NCBI GenBank assembly: GCA_949358305.1
Contig: OX442324.1
Span: 2,035,501 to 2,099,500, forward strand
Source: Strigamia acuminata
Lineage: Eukaryota; Arthropoda; Chilopoda; Geophilomorpha; Linotaeniidae
DNA length: 64,000 bases
Direction: 5' to 3'
Shown here: positions 43,501 through 54,700 of the stretch, piece after piece
How the letters are laid out: every line of letters starts with the position of its first letter
Numbering within the stretch: the stretch's first letter is position 1
Made by a program: the position numbers and the translations under genes
Notes under the pieces: model-generated
The model's database searches: none
What the model was told of the DNA's origin: nothing
What the model saw: the letters and a program-made list of their open reading frames with translations, nothing else

Positions 43501-44848
43501 CCTGACATGAAATGACTGAATAAATCTGCACTCACTAACTTGTAAGTCGCAGGTTGTCACTGAGCTTTAACTAAAAACTTTGAAATTCAAATTTATTTAC
43601 AAATTCTAGAGATTTATTTAGAAAACTTTAGAAATCTTAGAAATTTATTTAGAAAACTTTAGACATTTATTTAGAAAACATTTAGAAAACTTTAGACATT
43701 TATTTAGAAAACATTTAGAAAACTTTAGACATTTATTTAGAAAACTTTAGACATTTATTTAGAAAACATTTAGAAAATTTTAGACATTTATTTAGAAAAC
43801 TTTAGAAATCCTTATAATGAAAGCAAAACTGATTTGAAAATCCCTCATTAAATTGTATGAAATCCATTGGAAACAGCGCTGTATTAAAGGGAAGACACCA
43901 CTTACGCCATGTGGCAATGCCTTGTGGCCCCTCAAAATAAACCAGTGAAAATTCATTATTCACTCCAGTTGTAAACCATTCGCACCTCTCCTCCCTCCTC
44001 CCTCCAAATCCCAAATCACTCCACCTTACATTTTAGTGATATACTTATTTAATTAAACATTCTATATTCCATTAAACTTTAATTTCAATTACGCATTCTA
44101 CGTCTTCGCTTAGTTTACATAAATTAATATCTGAAATGAAAGACCCAAGTCCATCAGCTTAATTTGTAGACAAAACTCAGAGACGTGCAAGAATCTTTCG
44201 ATCTTTTCGAGAAAATGAATTTTTCTTTTATTTGTTTTGGATTTGAAATAATTAAACGAATTTTTTGTATGTGCGAAGGTGTTGTTATGGAAAACGAATT
44301 TGAAGCCACTGGAGATAGAGAAAAATGCATCCGAGAGTCGAGTCGAGCCTGCAATTTATCGCGAAGAGCCCAAGCCCGAGCCCGAGCCCGGCGCAAACGA
44401 AGTAGGTATTATTAGTAACTGAGCAAACAGATGATAATACGCGGGCAGGAAATGCAAGCTGCGATTAATTGTGCAAAATATTATTGATCCTTGCGCGTTT
44501 ATTTACAGGTACCATCTCTGCAACGTCTCAACTTGGACGATCAATCAAGTTCGGGTGACATTAAGGTTTCTCTTTTATCTTTTTACTACCAAGTTGCACG
44601 AAATTTGAACGTTTTGATTTTGACACTCGTTTTAGGCGCCCGAATTGTCGAATAAATTGCCACTGGAGATGAAAAATGGATTCGAGTTTACGTTTAAGAA
44701 ATTAGATTTGCTCGCACAGGTTGGATCTCAATATTTCAGTGAATTTTTCAATATTTCCACTATTTTCGAACAGGCGATGTCAACGTTGGAGAACCGGATG
44801 ACTATGCTCGAAAACCGGTTCGATTTACTAGACGAAGTTGAGAATTGA
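34583..44848 (+). CDS. POC1: POC1 centriolar WD40-repeat protein
   Basis: POC1 is needed for centriole stability and ciliogenesis. Exons: 34583-34603, 34667-34751, 34833-34912, 34989-35080, 35154-35262, 35332-35402, 35471-35578, 35984-36099, 36441-36574, 39819-39887, 44279-44401, 44509-44565, 44636-44719, 44774-44848; 407 residues, about the length of human POC1A. Seven WD40 repeats follow one another, with typical blades such as [14 protein letters not shown] and [13 protein letters not shown]. The seventh is completed across a 4.4 kb intron (GGNDLQ joined to [10 protein letters not shown]). A Pro/Glu-rich linker leads to the C-terminal POC1 coiled-coil motif ([20 protein letters not shown]). 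The intron after 36099 uses a GC donor. The last intron is 54 bases, stop-free and a multiple of three; family alignment supports its removal. Introns 9 and 10 are rich in minisatellites. Confidence 0.96.
37758..37933 (+). repeat. G-rich run followed by (T8C)n tract in POC1 intron 9
   Basis: GGGGGGAAGGGAGGGGAAGG and further GGGAA units (37758-37790) are followed by about nine copies of a T8-9C unit (37848-37933). The first block fits the G3+N1-7 quadruplex pattern on the + strand. The second is a low-complexity pyrimidine tract. Confidence 0.85.
38262..38630. repeat. 31-bp minisatellite in POC1 intron 9
   Basis: Eleven near-identical units of TTGAGAGAAATCATGAAAAT plus TCTATCAAATG repeat every 31 bases, ending in a partial unit. 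Variants (TATG or AGGA for CATG) sit at the 3' end of the array. Long stretches of exact copies suggest recent amplification. Confidence 0.95.
38790..39320. repeat. Related 31-bp and 22-bp minisatellites sharing a TTGACAGAAATC core
   Basis: From about 38810 to 39025, TTGACAGAAATC units recur every 31 bases with AAATCATTTT-type spacers. From about 39028 to 39235, eight or nine exact 22-base copies of TTGACAGAAATCCTACCAAA plus CC follow, then diverged units to about 39320. The core matches TTGAGAGAAATC of the preceding array. Confidence 0.92.
39583..39617. repeat. (GCAGA)n pentanucleotide microsatellite in POC1 intron 9
   Basis: About seven tandem AGAGC/GCAGA units lie 200 bases upstream of the exon at 39819. 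Confidence 0.88.
43612..43812. repeat. ATTTAGAAAACTTTAGAC-type repeat in POC1 intron 10
   Basis: Blocks TTTAGACATTTATTTAGAAA and ACATTTAGAAAAC alternate for about 200 bases with a composite period. Other AT-rich short repeats in this intron include a 12-bp GGAAAATAAATT unit (about 42797-42850) and (GGAA)n at about 41869-41890. Confidence 0.8.
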
Positions 44849-45626
44849 AAATGCATTTGAATTATAAAATATATACGATAGGAAAATAAAAAAAAATAAA
44901 TAAATTTCTTTCTTTTTGTTAAAGACTTTTTTCCCCCCCTTTAATGAGGTTATGTTCCACCGGATGCATTTCCTCTCACTTCCGTTTGCGTTATCCAACA
45001 TTTGGCGAGAACGACACACATGATTTACTCGCATTGTTTTTGCTGAATAGAAATTAGCGCCGTTTCCTCCTTTTATGTCTGCTTCCAACAGAATTCTCAA
45101 CTTAAAAATCGAGTTTATTAATTCTCCTCGAAATCCTCAACTGCCGTTGCTTAGCAACCAAACTCAACTCAATGATCACGGCCTAGCAATAGTACTTTTC
45201 CATTTTACGCGTGCGGCGGATCATGGGATTTACTCGTGTCACGAATTTACTTAAATCCAACAACTAAACTAAAAATAAAAATAAAATAAAAACACACACA
45301 CAAATCGGAACTTGTCCCAATACAACATTGTATTAAATTTCCCCAACCCCTCAAAAAAAGAGCACATAAATAACAATTAAAGTTAAAAAACGAGGAGAAA
45401 TATAGTTAAGGGCTGTGCCTCTATACGGTAGCCATCAAGGCCATTACATCATGGTTCGAGGTCGTCCGCGATTGGCTGTTGCTATCACATGGTTTTTCAA
45501 TGAGATGAGAGCGAGCTGGGCGAGTTGTTTCATAGCGTGTTGTGGCGATGAGAGAAATGGAGCGAAAGTAATATTTTATTTACTCAATTGACAAGTTTCC
45601 GTCCTTAATAAGAAGACTCGAATTTG
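44849..45626. promoter_or_regulatory. POC1 3' UTR and DUSP promoter interval
   Basis: AATAAA-like signals lie at about 44885-44900. A perfect RFX-type X-box, GTTGCTTAGCAAC, is at 45146-45158. A reverse CCAAT box (CGATTGGCTG, about 45470) lies about 155 bases upstream of the DUSP start codon. No further coding sequence is visible. Confidence 0.55.
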
Positions 45627-48542
45627 ATGATGCCTTCGAAAGATTATGTGAGCATGATGATGATGGACGTATCGAAACCCGTCTCGTGGCTTTGCGACCA
45701 ACTGAGCAGCACGCGCAACGAAATTCTGCTTCTCGACTGCCGACCGAACAGCGAGTTCCAACATGCCCACATCCGCGGCGCGATCAACGTCTCGCTACCG
45801 TCGCTCATGCTGCGGCGCCTGGCCAACGGGAAACTCAACTTCACCGCCACCATTAAGAGCAACGAGGGCCGAGAGAGGTTCAGCAAAACGTGTAAAACGC
45901 ACACTATCGTACTTTGCGACGAACGGGGCGACGAATCTATCATTTTACAAACTCTCTTACGTCGTTTACTTCAAGACGGCTGTCGTGTCGTCTTCCTTGA
46001 AGGTAAAATTGAAATTTTGTATTTATTTATTTTTTTATTTTTTATTTTATTTTTTTATTTTTTTTTTTATTTCTTTATTTATTTTTTCATTTATTTATTT
46101 ATTTATTTATTTTTTGGAGGGTTTGTTTAAGTGTAAAAAGTTTAAAAGCTCGAGGAAGTGAATGTTGTGAATGGAGGGCGACAACATGGCGCCAAATTGG
46201 GCGGAGATGGCCGAAACCGGACCCGATGGAAAGAAATTTTAGATTGGGCTTAACGCACGCTCGAGTCGAGGCCGAAGCGCTCTAGAGTTGAATCAAATCA
46301 AAACGTATCAGATAAACGATACGTGCGATCTAAGATAGTGTGCGTATCGTTTCGAGATAGATGTGATTTGATTTGATTTTTTAAAAAAAGATATTACTTG
46401 ATTTCTTTTTTTTCTTTTTTGAAAAAATGGCCGAAAGTTGACTCGCGAGTATTTATTTTGGTCAGTTTTATCAATTGGAAAGGAGATCAAGGGCTAAAGG
46501 AAAGGAGTCAAACTCTAAAGTTTGTAACAAGTGCGTCGAGTCTTGTGATTTGCTAATCTGGCGAGCGCGATTTGTTATCCGATCCGTGATTGGTCGATTT
46601 AAATTTCAAAAAAATATTGATGTTTGTTTATTTTTGCACAATTTCAGGCGGGTTTAAAACGTTCCACTCGCTCTACCCTGAATGGTGTCGGGTCGAAGGC
46701 GGCGACACACCCGTGCTGGGTCTGCAGAACCTCCGCATCTCGTCGTGCTCGGACTCCGAGTCGGAAGACGATCCCTACGGATGCGATTCGAGTTTCGGCA
46801 CGACGCCCTTCGACGATCCCTCGTTTCCGGTCGAGATTCTCCCACACTTGTTCCTTGGCAACGCGAAAAACTCATCCGACCAAGCGGCGCTCGAGAAATA
46901 CCACATCAAATACATCCTCAACGTCACAGCTAATTTACCAAACACATTCGAACAAGATCCAACTATTAAATACCTGAAAATACCGATCAGCGACCATCTT
47001 TCTCAAAATCTAGCCACTTTCTTCCCGGACGCCATTGCTTTCATAGGTAATTAATTATTTTCTATATTTTATTCTATTCAAAAATTCAAAATGTGTGTGC
47101 ATTTTTTTGAGCCACCCTACATATTGCCTTTTTTTTGCATGTGTAGATTGTGGGCAGGAAGTGTGATTTGAGCCCTCATATCCGATTTGACCGGAAATGC
47201 CATGCTACAGGTGTGGCGTTAAAAAGGTTGGGCTGCTGGGGGGAGTGGAGGGGGGAAGGGAAGGGAAGAAAGGAAAGGAAAGGAAAGGAAGTTTAAATGG
47301 AGGTATCTTTATTTTCTTTGTTCTTTGATAAAGTAGGACGGGTTTTGGGGTGTGGGTACAACTAATGGATGATGGGTTGGGGTGACGGCTGACGGGTGAA
47401 TTGAATGACTGACACTTTTCCGTTTGTTGTTTTATTTGTTTTTGTTTTATTTATTTATTTATTTATTTTTCGTTTAAGTGGAAGAAAAAAAGTAAATGCG
47501 TTTCTGAACCAATAAAGCAATTAAAATAGTTCGGGGATGAAATCATGAATGGTATGGTTTGCAGACATGATGGCGTCAGGCAATTATTATTATTAGTTAT
47601 TATTAACCGAGTTTAAATAGTTTGGAAAATTTTACACAAAAAAAAAAAAGAATTAAAAATAACACTAACAATGGAATAAATTTAAAAATAGAAAACGAAA
47701 GAAAAAAATTGGACGGAAATTGGACTATAGATAGGCTTTTTTTGTGTTTTGTTTTGTTCCATTTTGATTTTAAGGGATTTGGTGTTGATTTTTTGGTCAA
47801 AAATAACTGCGCAACTGCGACAAGCGGTCAAGGTCGTTTGGGAAAAATGAAAAAAATGGAGGTAATTGGATCGGGGCCCCACATTTTGAGCATTGTTAGC
47901 GTCTTAATCGGTGTTAATGTTCCTAATGAATGGAAAGAAATGATCATACAAGTGTTTTCAATCACTTTTTGTTCATTGTAACATCCACTCCCTGGAAACC
48001 GCAATTTCCTTTTTTGCTCATCACGGTCTGGTGGTAATTCCCCGAACTTAAAAAAAAAATTTCCGATGGAATAATTGAAAAGTTCGATTTTTTTTTTCTG
48101 AATTTTTTTTTTTTATTTATTTATTTATTTATTTATTTTATTTATTTATTTTTGTTTTGTTGCAGATGAAGCTCGGCGACAACAGTTGGGTGTGCTAGTG
48201 CATTGTCTGGCGGGTATCAGTCGTTCCGTGACCATCACAGTAGCATACTTAATGCATTCACAGAACTTGTCGCTAAACGACGCCTACGATTTCGTGAAGC
48301 AGCGCAAAGCCAACATTTCACCCAACTTTAATTTCATGGGCCAACTACTCGACTTCGAGCACCAACTCAGCTCCAGCCCCGCGCATCACACGTCGATGGT
48401 GAATTCGTGCCCGTCGTCGGCGTTTTCCTCGCCCGATTCCACCACACTTTCGCCCTTCTGCACTTGTCACAGCCATAATGGCGGCGCTCAAATACCGCAC
48501 GCATCGCCGGACTCTGGTGTCGAATTTGAGAACTGGACATGA
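45627..48542 (+). CDS. DUSP6/7: MAP-kinase phosphatase of the DUSP6/7/9 (MKP-3) subfamily
   Basis: A cytoplasmic dual-specificity phosphatase that inactivates ERK. Exons 45627-46002, 46648-47046 and 48166-48542 join to 383 residues (human DUSP6 is 381). The N-terminal rhodanese/CH2 domain carries the ERK-docking KIM ([10 protein letters not shown]; Arg63-Arg64). An acidic, Ser-rich linker ([13 protein letters not shown]) follows. The catalytic domain begins [12 protein letters not shown] and contains the general acid Asp241 (ISDH) and the signature HCLAGISRS, with Cys272 and Arg278. Cys-Asp spacing equals that of DUSP6. [16 protein letters not shown] is typical of the subfamily. The gene may predate the vertebrate 6/7/9 duplication. 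AATAAA lies near 48850. In vertebrates DUSP6 is itself ERK-induced through ETS sites. Confidence 0.96.
46314..46352. repeat. Inverted repeat with 10-bp perfect arms in DUSP intron 1
   Basis: AAACGATACG (46314-46323) and CGTATCGTTT (46343-46352) are exact reverse complements separated by 19 bases. It lies about 300 bases upstream of the second exon. Confidence 0.8.
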
Positions 48543-51500
48543 TATTTTCTTAAAAACACACGCTTTGCCATGTATATAATATTGAATTTGAGATTTTTAT
48601 CACTAAATCACGGGACCAGGTGTGATTTAATGAGAGTGAAGCTCAAAAGACAGTATTAGTGAGGAAAAGGTAGTGAGTTAAATGATCAAACAAACCCAAG
48701 TTATTTTATTCTGCATTTCTCAATACGTTCAAGCGTATAGTAACTTTTTTCCCCTCCCCTTTCCCCCCACCCTTCTTTTAAATTAATAATACTAGTCAGA
48801 TATTTTTTTATTTTTATTTTTAAATATAAAAGCTGTTGAAACAAAAAAATAAAATAAAGTGTCTTTTAATATGCATTATTTTTGAAATTGTCTTTGTACA
48901 GTACTACTTACTTCCATTTTTTTGTATTGGTGCAATTTCTTCCCTCATTTTTTTTAAAAGAAAAAAATTAATAAATTCTGGTGTATATTTTGCAAACTAA
49001 ACAATGTCGATTGTTACATTCCATTTTGAAACCAGTGTCTTCTTTTTTTGGTTTTTTTTTTATTAAATTGTTAATAAAATGGCTGGAAATGTGAGCCCAA
49101 ATTTCGGATCGAAGATTGATTTTTTTTGTGCCATATTATAATCATTTACTGTTTGATTACGTAATTGTGAATGAAGGGATTGGATATTTTTTTTCCTCTC
49201 ATTTTCAATGAAACTAAAAAAGTGTATGATATTTGTGTAAAGATATACTAGATGTAAATATAATCCGCTGTTGAATTATTCATTTTTCATCGATAGGTGG
49301 AAAACAAACATCTTCATATACAAAAAAAAAATAATAACAATAATAATAATGAATATTACAAAGTGTTATAAAACTGTTTCAATCATGACTATTATATTTC
49401 AACAGTTTATTGTTGTTGAATTTCTACAATATTTTTCTTTCTTTTTTCTATATATACCTAAAGGAACAAGTATAATATTTGTTGACGATTATGTAACATT
49501 CCAAAAATATGAAATATGTTATATCCAATAAATAAAAATGTATTTCTTTGTATTTTCTCGCCTTTTATTTCATTTTGGAAAGACAGAACGATGGAAATAG
49601 TTGAGAGAGATTCGGGAGTAACAAGTCTTCGCAATCGCGGCTATTTCCAGCATACAAACGAGAAGAGTTTTTCTTTCTTTCGTTCCCTCCTCCCATGTGT
49701 TTTTATTCTATGCTGGCTCAATGCGAGTAAATAAGCGAAAGATTACAGTTCAGTAGTAACTAACCTCTGTTGCCAGACAGATGCAAAACATCTAGTCAAC
49801 AGGAAGTGATATATTGGACCGTAATAATTCATTGGCAAAGCTTTTTCGTTTTCCCATCTACAATTTTCTTTTTCTTTTTTTTAAAGCTGTTTGTTGAATG
49901 TATCTAGTTATTTCCAGTCGCAGGAAATGAGCCCACACAGTATCACGGGACCGGAAATACGAGGGAGAGATGGGTTCGTTTTGAAGGCAATAATGGTCAG
50001 CATTTGTGAAAATAAAGAAATAAAAAAAAACATTTATTTTTTATTTTTATTTTTTTTTGTATATATTTTATTTTGTCACCAGGAAGACGTTGGGTTGGAG
50101 TTAACGTAGTGCAACATCCGATTATATTGAATCTATTGAGAACCCAGCCTGTTTCCTGTTGAAATAATAGAAAACAACAATAAAAAAAATTCCCCCCTGA
50201 TTCAACACAATCTTTTGATCATTTCAAATCCGTTTGTTCTAATCGGTTTTTGGAGCCGCCATCAATCACCTAGTGACAAAATGAACAACCCACGCCACAT
50301 TTTTCTCTGTCTTGTCTGATATATTCAGGTGGAGTGTGGATAACAATGCAGCCAATGATTTCAATTGTAAACAGGATGTGTGTAACCTAAACACATTACA
50401 AGAGGAAATTTCTATTTATCCTCAATTGTTTTCAATATAAATGGCGAGGAAAATATTAATTAAATTGACTTTTTTCTTTATCTTTTTTTTTCTTTCTCCT
50501 TCTTCTTCCCACTTTAATATTTTCGAATTACTTGTCTTGTTTGTAATCTTTTCAATCTTTCCCATCCAATCTCACCCTTATCTTTGAAAATGAGCCGTAC
50601 CTGGCCTTGGGCCAAGTATATTTTTGAATGACAGCAGGATTGGGAGTGTAGGTTGAGGTGTGGGCAATTGGGCATAGTCCCTCATTAAGAATGACGGTCG
50701 TGGGCGACGCCATATTTTTATAAACGAAACTAAATCAAATCATTTTGGTTTCAATTTTTTTATTTCTTTATTTCGTGCAACAACAACAACCAAAAGAAGT
50801 TTCCTAACGTTTTTTTTTTAAGATATTTTTTATATATTTTTTTAAATGTAAAAACTTTTATTATTTCCAATAAATTGCCTTTTGGGTACGTGAATAACTC
50901 TTGCGAGAGGGGGAAGAGACTCCGGGATCATGTTCGACTCAAGGTCATCCCCACCCATTTGGGAGTCTTCTCCATTTGGGAGTCTTCCTGCATCCAGCTA
51001 AATGAACTTGCCCGCGTTTGGTTTCTCCATTTCACCGCTAGTTGGCGCAGCCAGCTGGACCGTCTAGTTGTCAAGTTTTCAAAACTACCACCAGGGTTGG
51101 GTAACGCTCGGCGTGGTAAGGACTGCACAAGGAAAATGGTTGAAACAAGGCGCATGACGTAATGGTTAGCGAGTGCATACATGGCAAAATGCCAAGGAAA
51201 GTTTGAAACATTTTCTTCTTCCGTCAACGTGGAAGCGATCGACCATGTCCGAGATTTCATCTGTCATGTCAACCATTCCTCAGGTATAAATGCATTGTTG
51301 TTTTCACGAATTGTTAACAATTAAAATTGCAAATAACAATTCTAATTGTTCAACAACGGGAATTAATTATATTAATTGTATTGTTGCAAATGGCAATTAT
51401 TTTTTCCTTGTGTCAAACTTTTTTTTTTCCTCTTAAAAAAAAAAAAAAAACAAAAAAAAAAAATGCAAATTTTATTTTTTAATTTTTTGCAATTTAATTT

Positions 51501-51734
51501 TAAATAATTTCAAATAAAAAAAAATCAATAATTCTTTGTCCGCAACACCCTCTGCTGTGTGCTGCCAGTGCAGGAAACCGAAGGAAACCAAACCTGTTTT
51601 TAAACCTCGTTTGAAACAAGGTCAGGAAGCCTATCGTAGATTACGCTGAAATAAAATCCATAAACTTGGTTCACCTGCACCAATCAGTGGGTTCCTTTCC
51701 CCTTTGAAACATATGTCACGAAATCACCAACAGA
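48543..51734. other. DUSP 3' UTR and intergenic region upstream of ALDH1L
   Basis: The DUSP 3' UTR probably ends after AATAAA near 48850. Most of the rest is AT-rich and without recognisable genes. A more GC-balanced block at about 50880-51285 contains a CTCF-like motif (CACCGCTAGTTGGCGCAG, 51033-51050) and a degenerate tRNA/SINE-like A-box plus B-box pair (51163-51210). It ends in CAG/GTATAA, which could be the donor of an untranslated ALDH1L exon. Confidence 0.5.
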
Positions 51735-54700
51735 ATGAAAGTGTTCTCTATTTTTCGCAAGCTTTATTCAACTCAAAGTTCCGTGAGTATGTTAAATTCT
51801 TCTTTTCGGGCAAATGAATATTTTTTGTTTCCCCTCTCTGAATGAGGTTGCGGCTCGAGTCATTCACCCTTCTGTAGGAAATTGATCGACGTTCCCCCTC
51901 CACCCTACCAACCTTTTTTATTTCTATATTTTTTTTTCCGTTTATTCAATCCCACTGGTTTATCAGATAGCTGCGTTTATAATATTCACAAAAAAAAGGT
52001 TTTATTTGAATTCTTGAATTACGGAACATGAAATCCTAGTAGAATTTTTTTTTTAAAGAGATAAGAAAAAATGATTGAATTATATAATAATTTATTTATG
52101 ATAATTATTTTTTTTCAGTCGTATCTAAATTGTAATGAAATTAATATTTTTTAGTTGCAAACAAAAAAAGCAATAAGGATGTAGCAGGATATTTAAATAA
52201 TGATAACAAGCACGTTTCCACGTGGGAGTGGATCAAAACGGATAATTTTCCCATTTCTAAATTTCCCATTCTTCATAATTGAAACCGAAACCTCCAAGTG
52301 TCAATTGTAAATATGTCGCAATCACGACAGCTGTGATGAAATCGAGAGCGAGAGATAACAAATTGAGTAGTTAATTTCTACTAATATTACTAGTCGTATC
52401 TACTGTTCTGATAAAATGATCCGACACATTTCAAAATGGTTTATAGCAACCTTGAAATGTTGACCAATCTCTTATTTCTGAATGATTCTCCACAACATCA
52501 CAGGAAATATGTTTTGACATGTTTTTACGCCTATTGTTGCAATAAAACCTAGTGTTATAATTGTGAATTAATTGTGTATTTTATTTTTTGCAGCCTGTCC
52601 AGCAATTACGTTTGGCTATAATTGGCCAAAGTAATTTTGCTAGCGAGGTGTACAAGCTTTTGCGCAGTTATGGCCACCAGGTCGTTGCAGTGTTTACAGT
52701 GCCAGATCAAGGAAGTCGAGAAGATCCATTGGCAACGTCGGCATCGGTTGACAAAGTGCCCGTTTTCAAGTTGAAGGCATGGAGACAAAAGGGCAAAGTT
52801 CTGCCACAAGTGTTGCAAGACTACTCCGCTTTGGGAATCGAGCTGAATGTATTGCCATTTTGTAGCCAGTTCATTCCCATGGAAATCATTATGATGCCCA
52901 AGTACAAATCAATTATTTATCATCCATCTCTCTTGCCAAGGCACAGAGGGGCATCGAGCATCAATTGGTAAGGCGAGGTGATAGACGATTGAATTTGTAT
53001 TGGAAGAAATTTGTCATTTTTCTAGGACCTTGATTGAAGGAGATGCGAAAAGTGGATTTACAATTTTCTGGGCCGACGATGGACTCGATACTGGACCTAT
53101 TTTGCTACAAAAGGAGTGTAATGTAGATATTAATGATACTGTAGATACATTGTACAATAGATTTATGTACCCAGAAGGAATTAAAGGAGTTGTAAGATTA
53201 TTCTTTCTATTTTTACTTTGTTCTTCGACATTTTATTCATTTTTCATCTTTTAATCAACAGGTTGAATCGGTCAATTTAATTGCAAATGGGATTGCACCT
53301 AGTATAGTTCAACCCACGGAAGGTGCCACTTATGATCCTATGCTCAATAAAAAAGAATTAGCTCAAGTAATTAGGAAATTGATTGCAAAAGTTATTTATT
53401 TTTTAATTTCTTATTTTTCACAGATCAATTGGGATCAACCGGCCGTAAAGTTGCATAATTTTATTCGGGGACTGGATAAGGTTCCGGGAGCTTGGGCGGA
53501 AATTGATGGGAAGGTAAGCGACGAAATAATAATAATAAGGAATCTTTTCGTACTTTTTGTACATTTAAAAGAAAATTGTTTTTTTTTTTAGGAAGTTAAA
53601 TTATTTGGTTCCCGATTACTGACTGATGCCCCTCCGCCTGGAGTTGAAGTGGCGTTAAATGGAAGCGATCAAAAGGGTCTTGTGACAAACGACGGATTAG
53701 TTATTTTTGGAAATGATAATAAAATGGTAAAAGGTTTTTTTAAACTTGTTTTCCAACCTATTTGGCTAATTGTGTTGATTGTGCTCGAGGTTTTAATCAA
53801 ACAAATGCAATTGGATTCCGGACGGATGATTAACGCTTCCAGATACGGAAAAATTGACGAAGGACAAGAAAGTTTGGAATTGACGGCCGAAGAGGTCGAA
53901 GTGGTTGAGAGACTGAAGGTATGTTGCAAAAGCCAATTAATAATAATTATAATAATAACAACTAATAACTTGCGCGTGACGTTCCAGATAATTTGGCAAG
54001 GAATATTACGGCAGGAAGTTGAACACGCAACTGATTTTTTCAAGTCGGGAGCCGGTTCGATGGATGTTGCTAGGTAAAGGGTGAAATTGCTTTTATTTTC
54101 TTATTTTTTAGTTTTTTTTCTTTTTTTCTTTTTTTTTAGATTGGTGGAAGAAGTTCGTGAAAAATTGAAGTTGGAACTGCAGAACGACGACGTGTATATG
54201 GCGTGCGTGTTTGGCGACTTCATCAACACCGTTATTCTGAAAGGAAGAGGTGGAGCGGACGAAGAGTTCAAATACGACGCTGTACGTGAAAATAATTTTA
54301 AAAAAGCTTCTATTTATTCATTTATTTATTTGTAATATTATTTTTTAGATCAAAATGCACGTGAATAACATGGAAATCTCGTTTCCTCACCAAATCTTTA
54401 TCAACAATCAGTTTGTCGATGGCTCGGACGGATCTGTTTTGCCGATTATAAATCCAAACGACGAAACTCTGATTTGCAACGTGTCGAAATCGAATGCGGA
54501 AGACGTGGATTTGGCAGTTACAGCTGCCAAAGCGGCGTTCGAAGGCGAATGGTCGAAAATGAACGCAAGAGATCGTGGACGTTTATTGTACAAGTTGGCC
54601 GATTTGATGGAGGAAAATAAGGAGGAATTTGCCACGATCGAGAGCATCGACTCGGGCGCGGTATACACGTTGGCGTTGAAAACTCACATCGGAATGTCCA

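Noticed and set aside
44645-44848. Continuous reading frame across the last two POC1 exons without an intron
   Set aside because: Reading through adds 18 residues that break the POC1 coiled-coil alignment; removing 44720-44773 restores it. Kept as a retention candidate only.
45763-46161. Arg/Ser-rich frame overlapping DUSP exon 1
   Set aside because: It is a shifted frame of the well-supported DUSP coding exon, ending in low-complexity T-rich intron.
53649-54077. 142-codon continuous frame in ALDH1L
   Set aside because: It includes a 63-base and a further intron; family alignment (NKM joined to VLIKQMQLD) requires splicing.
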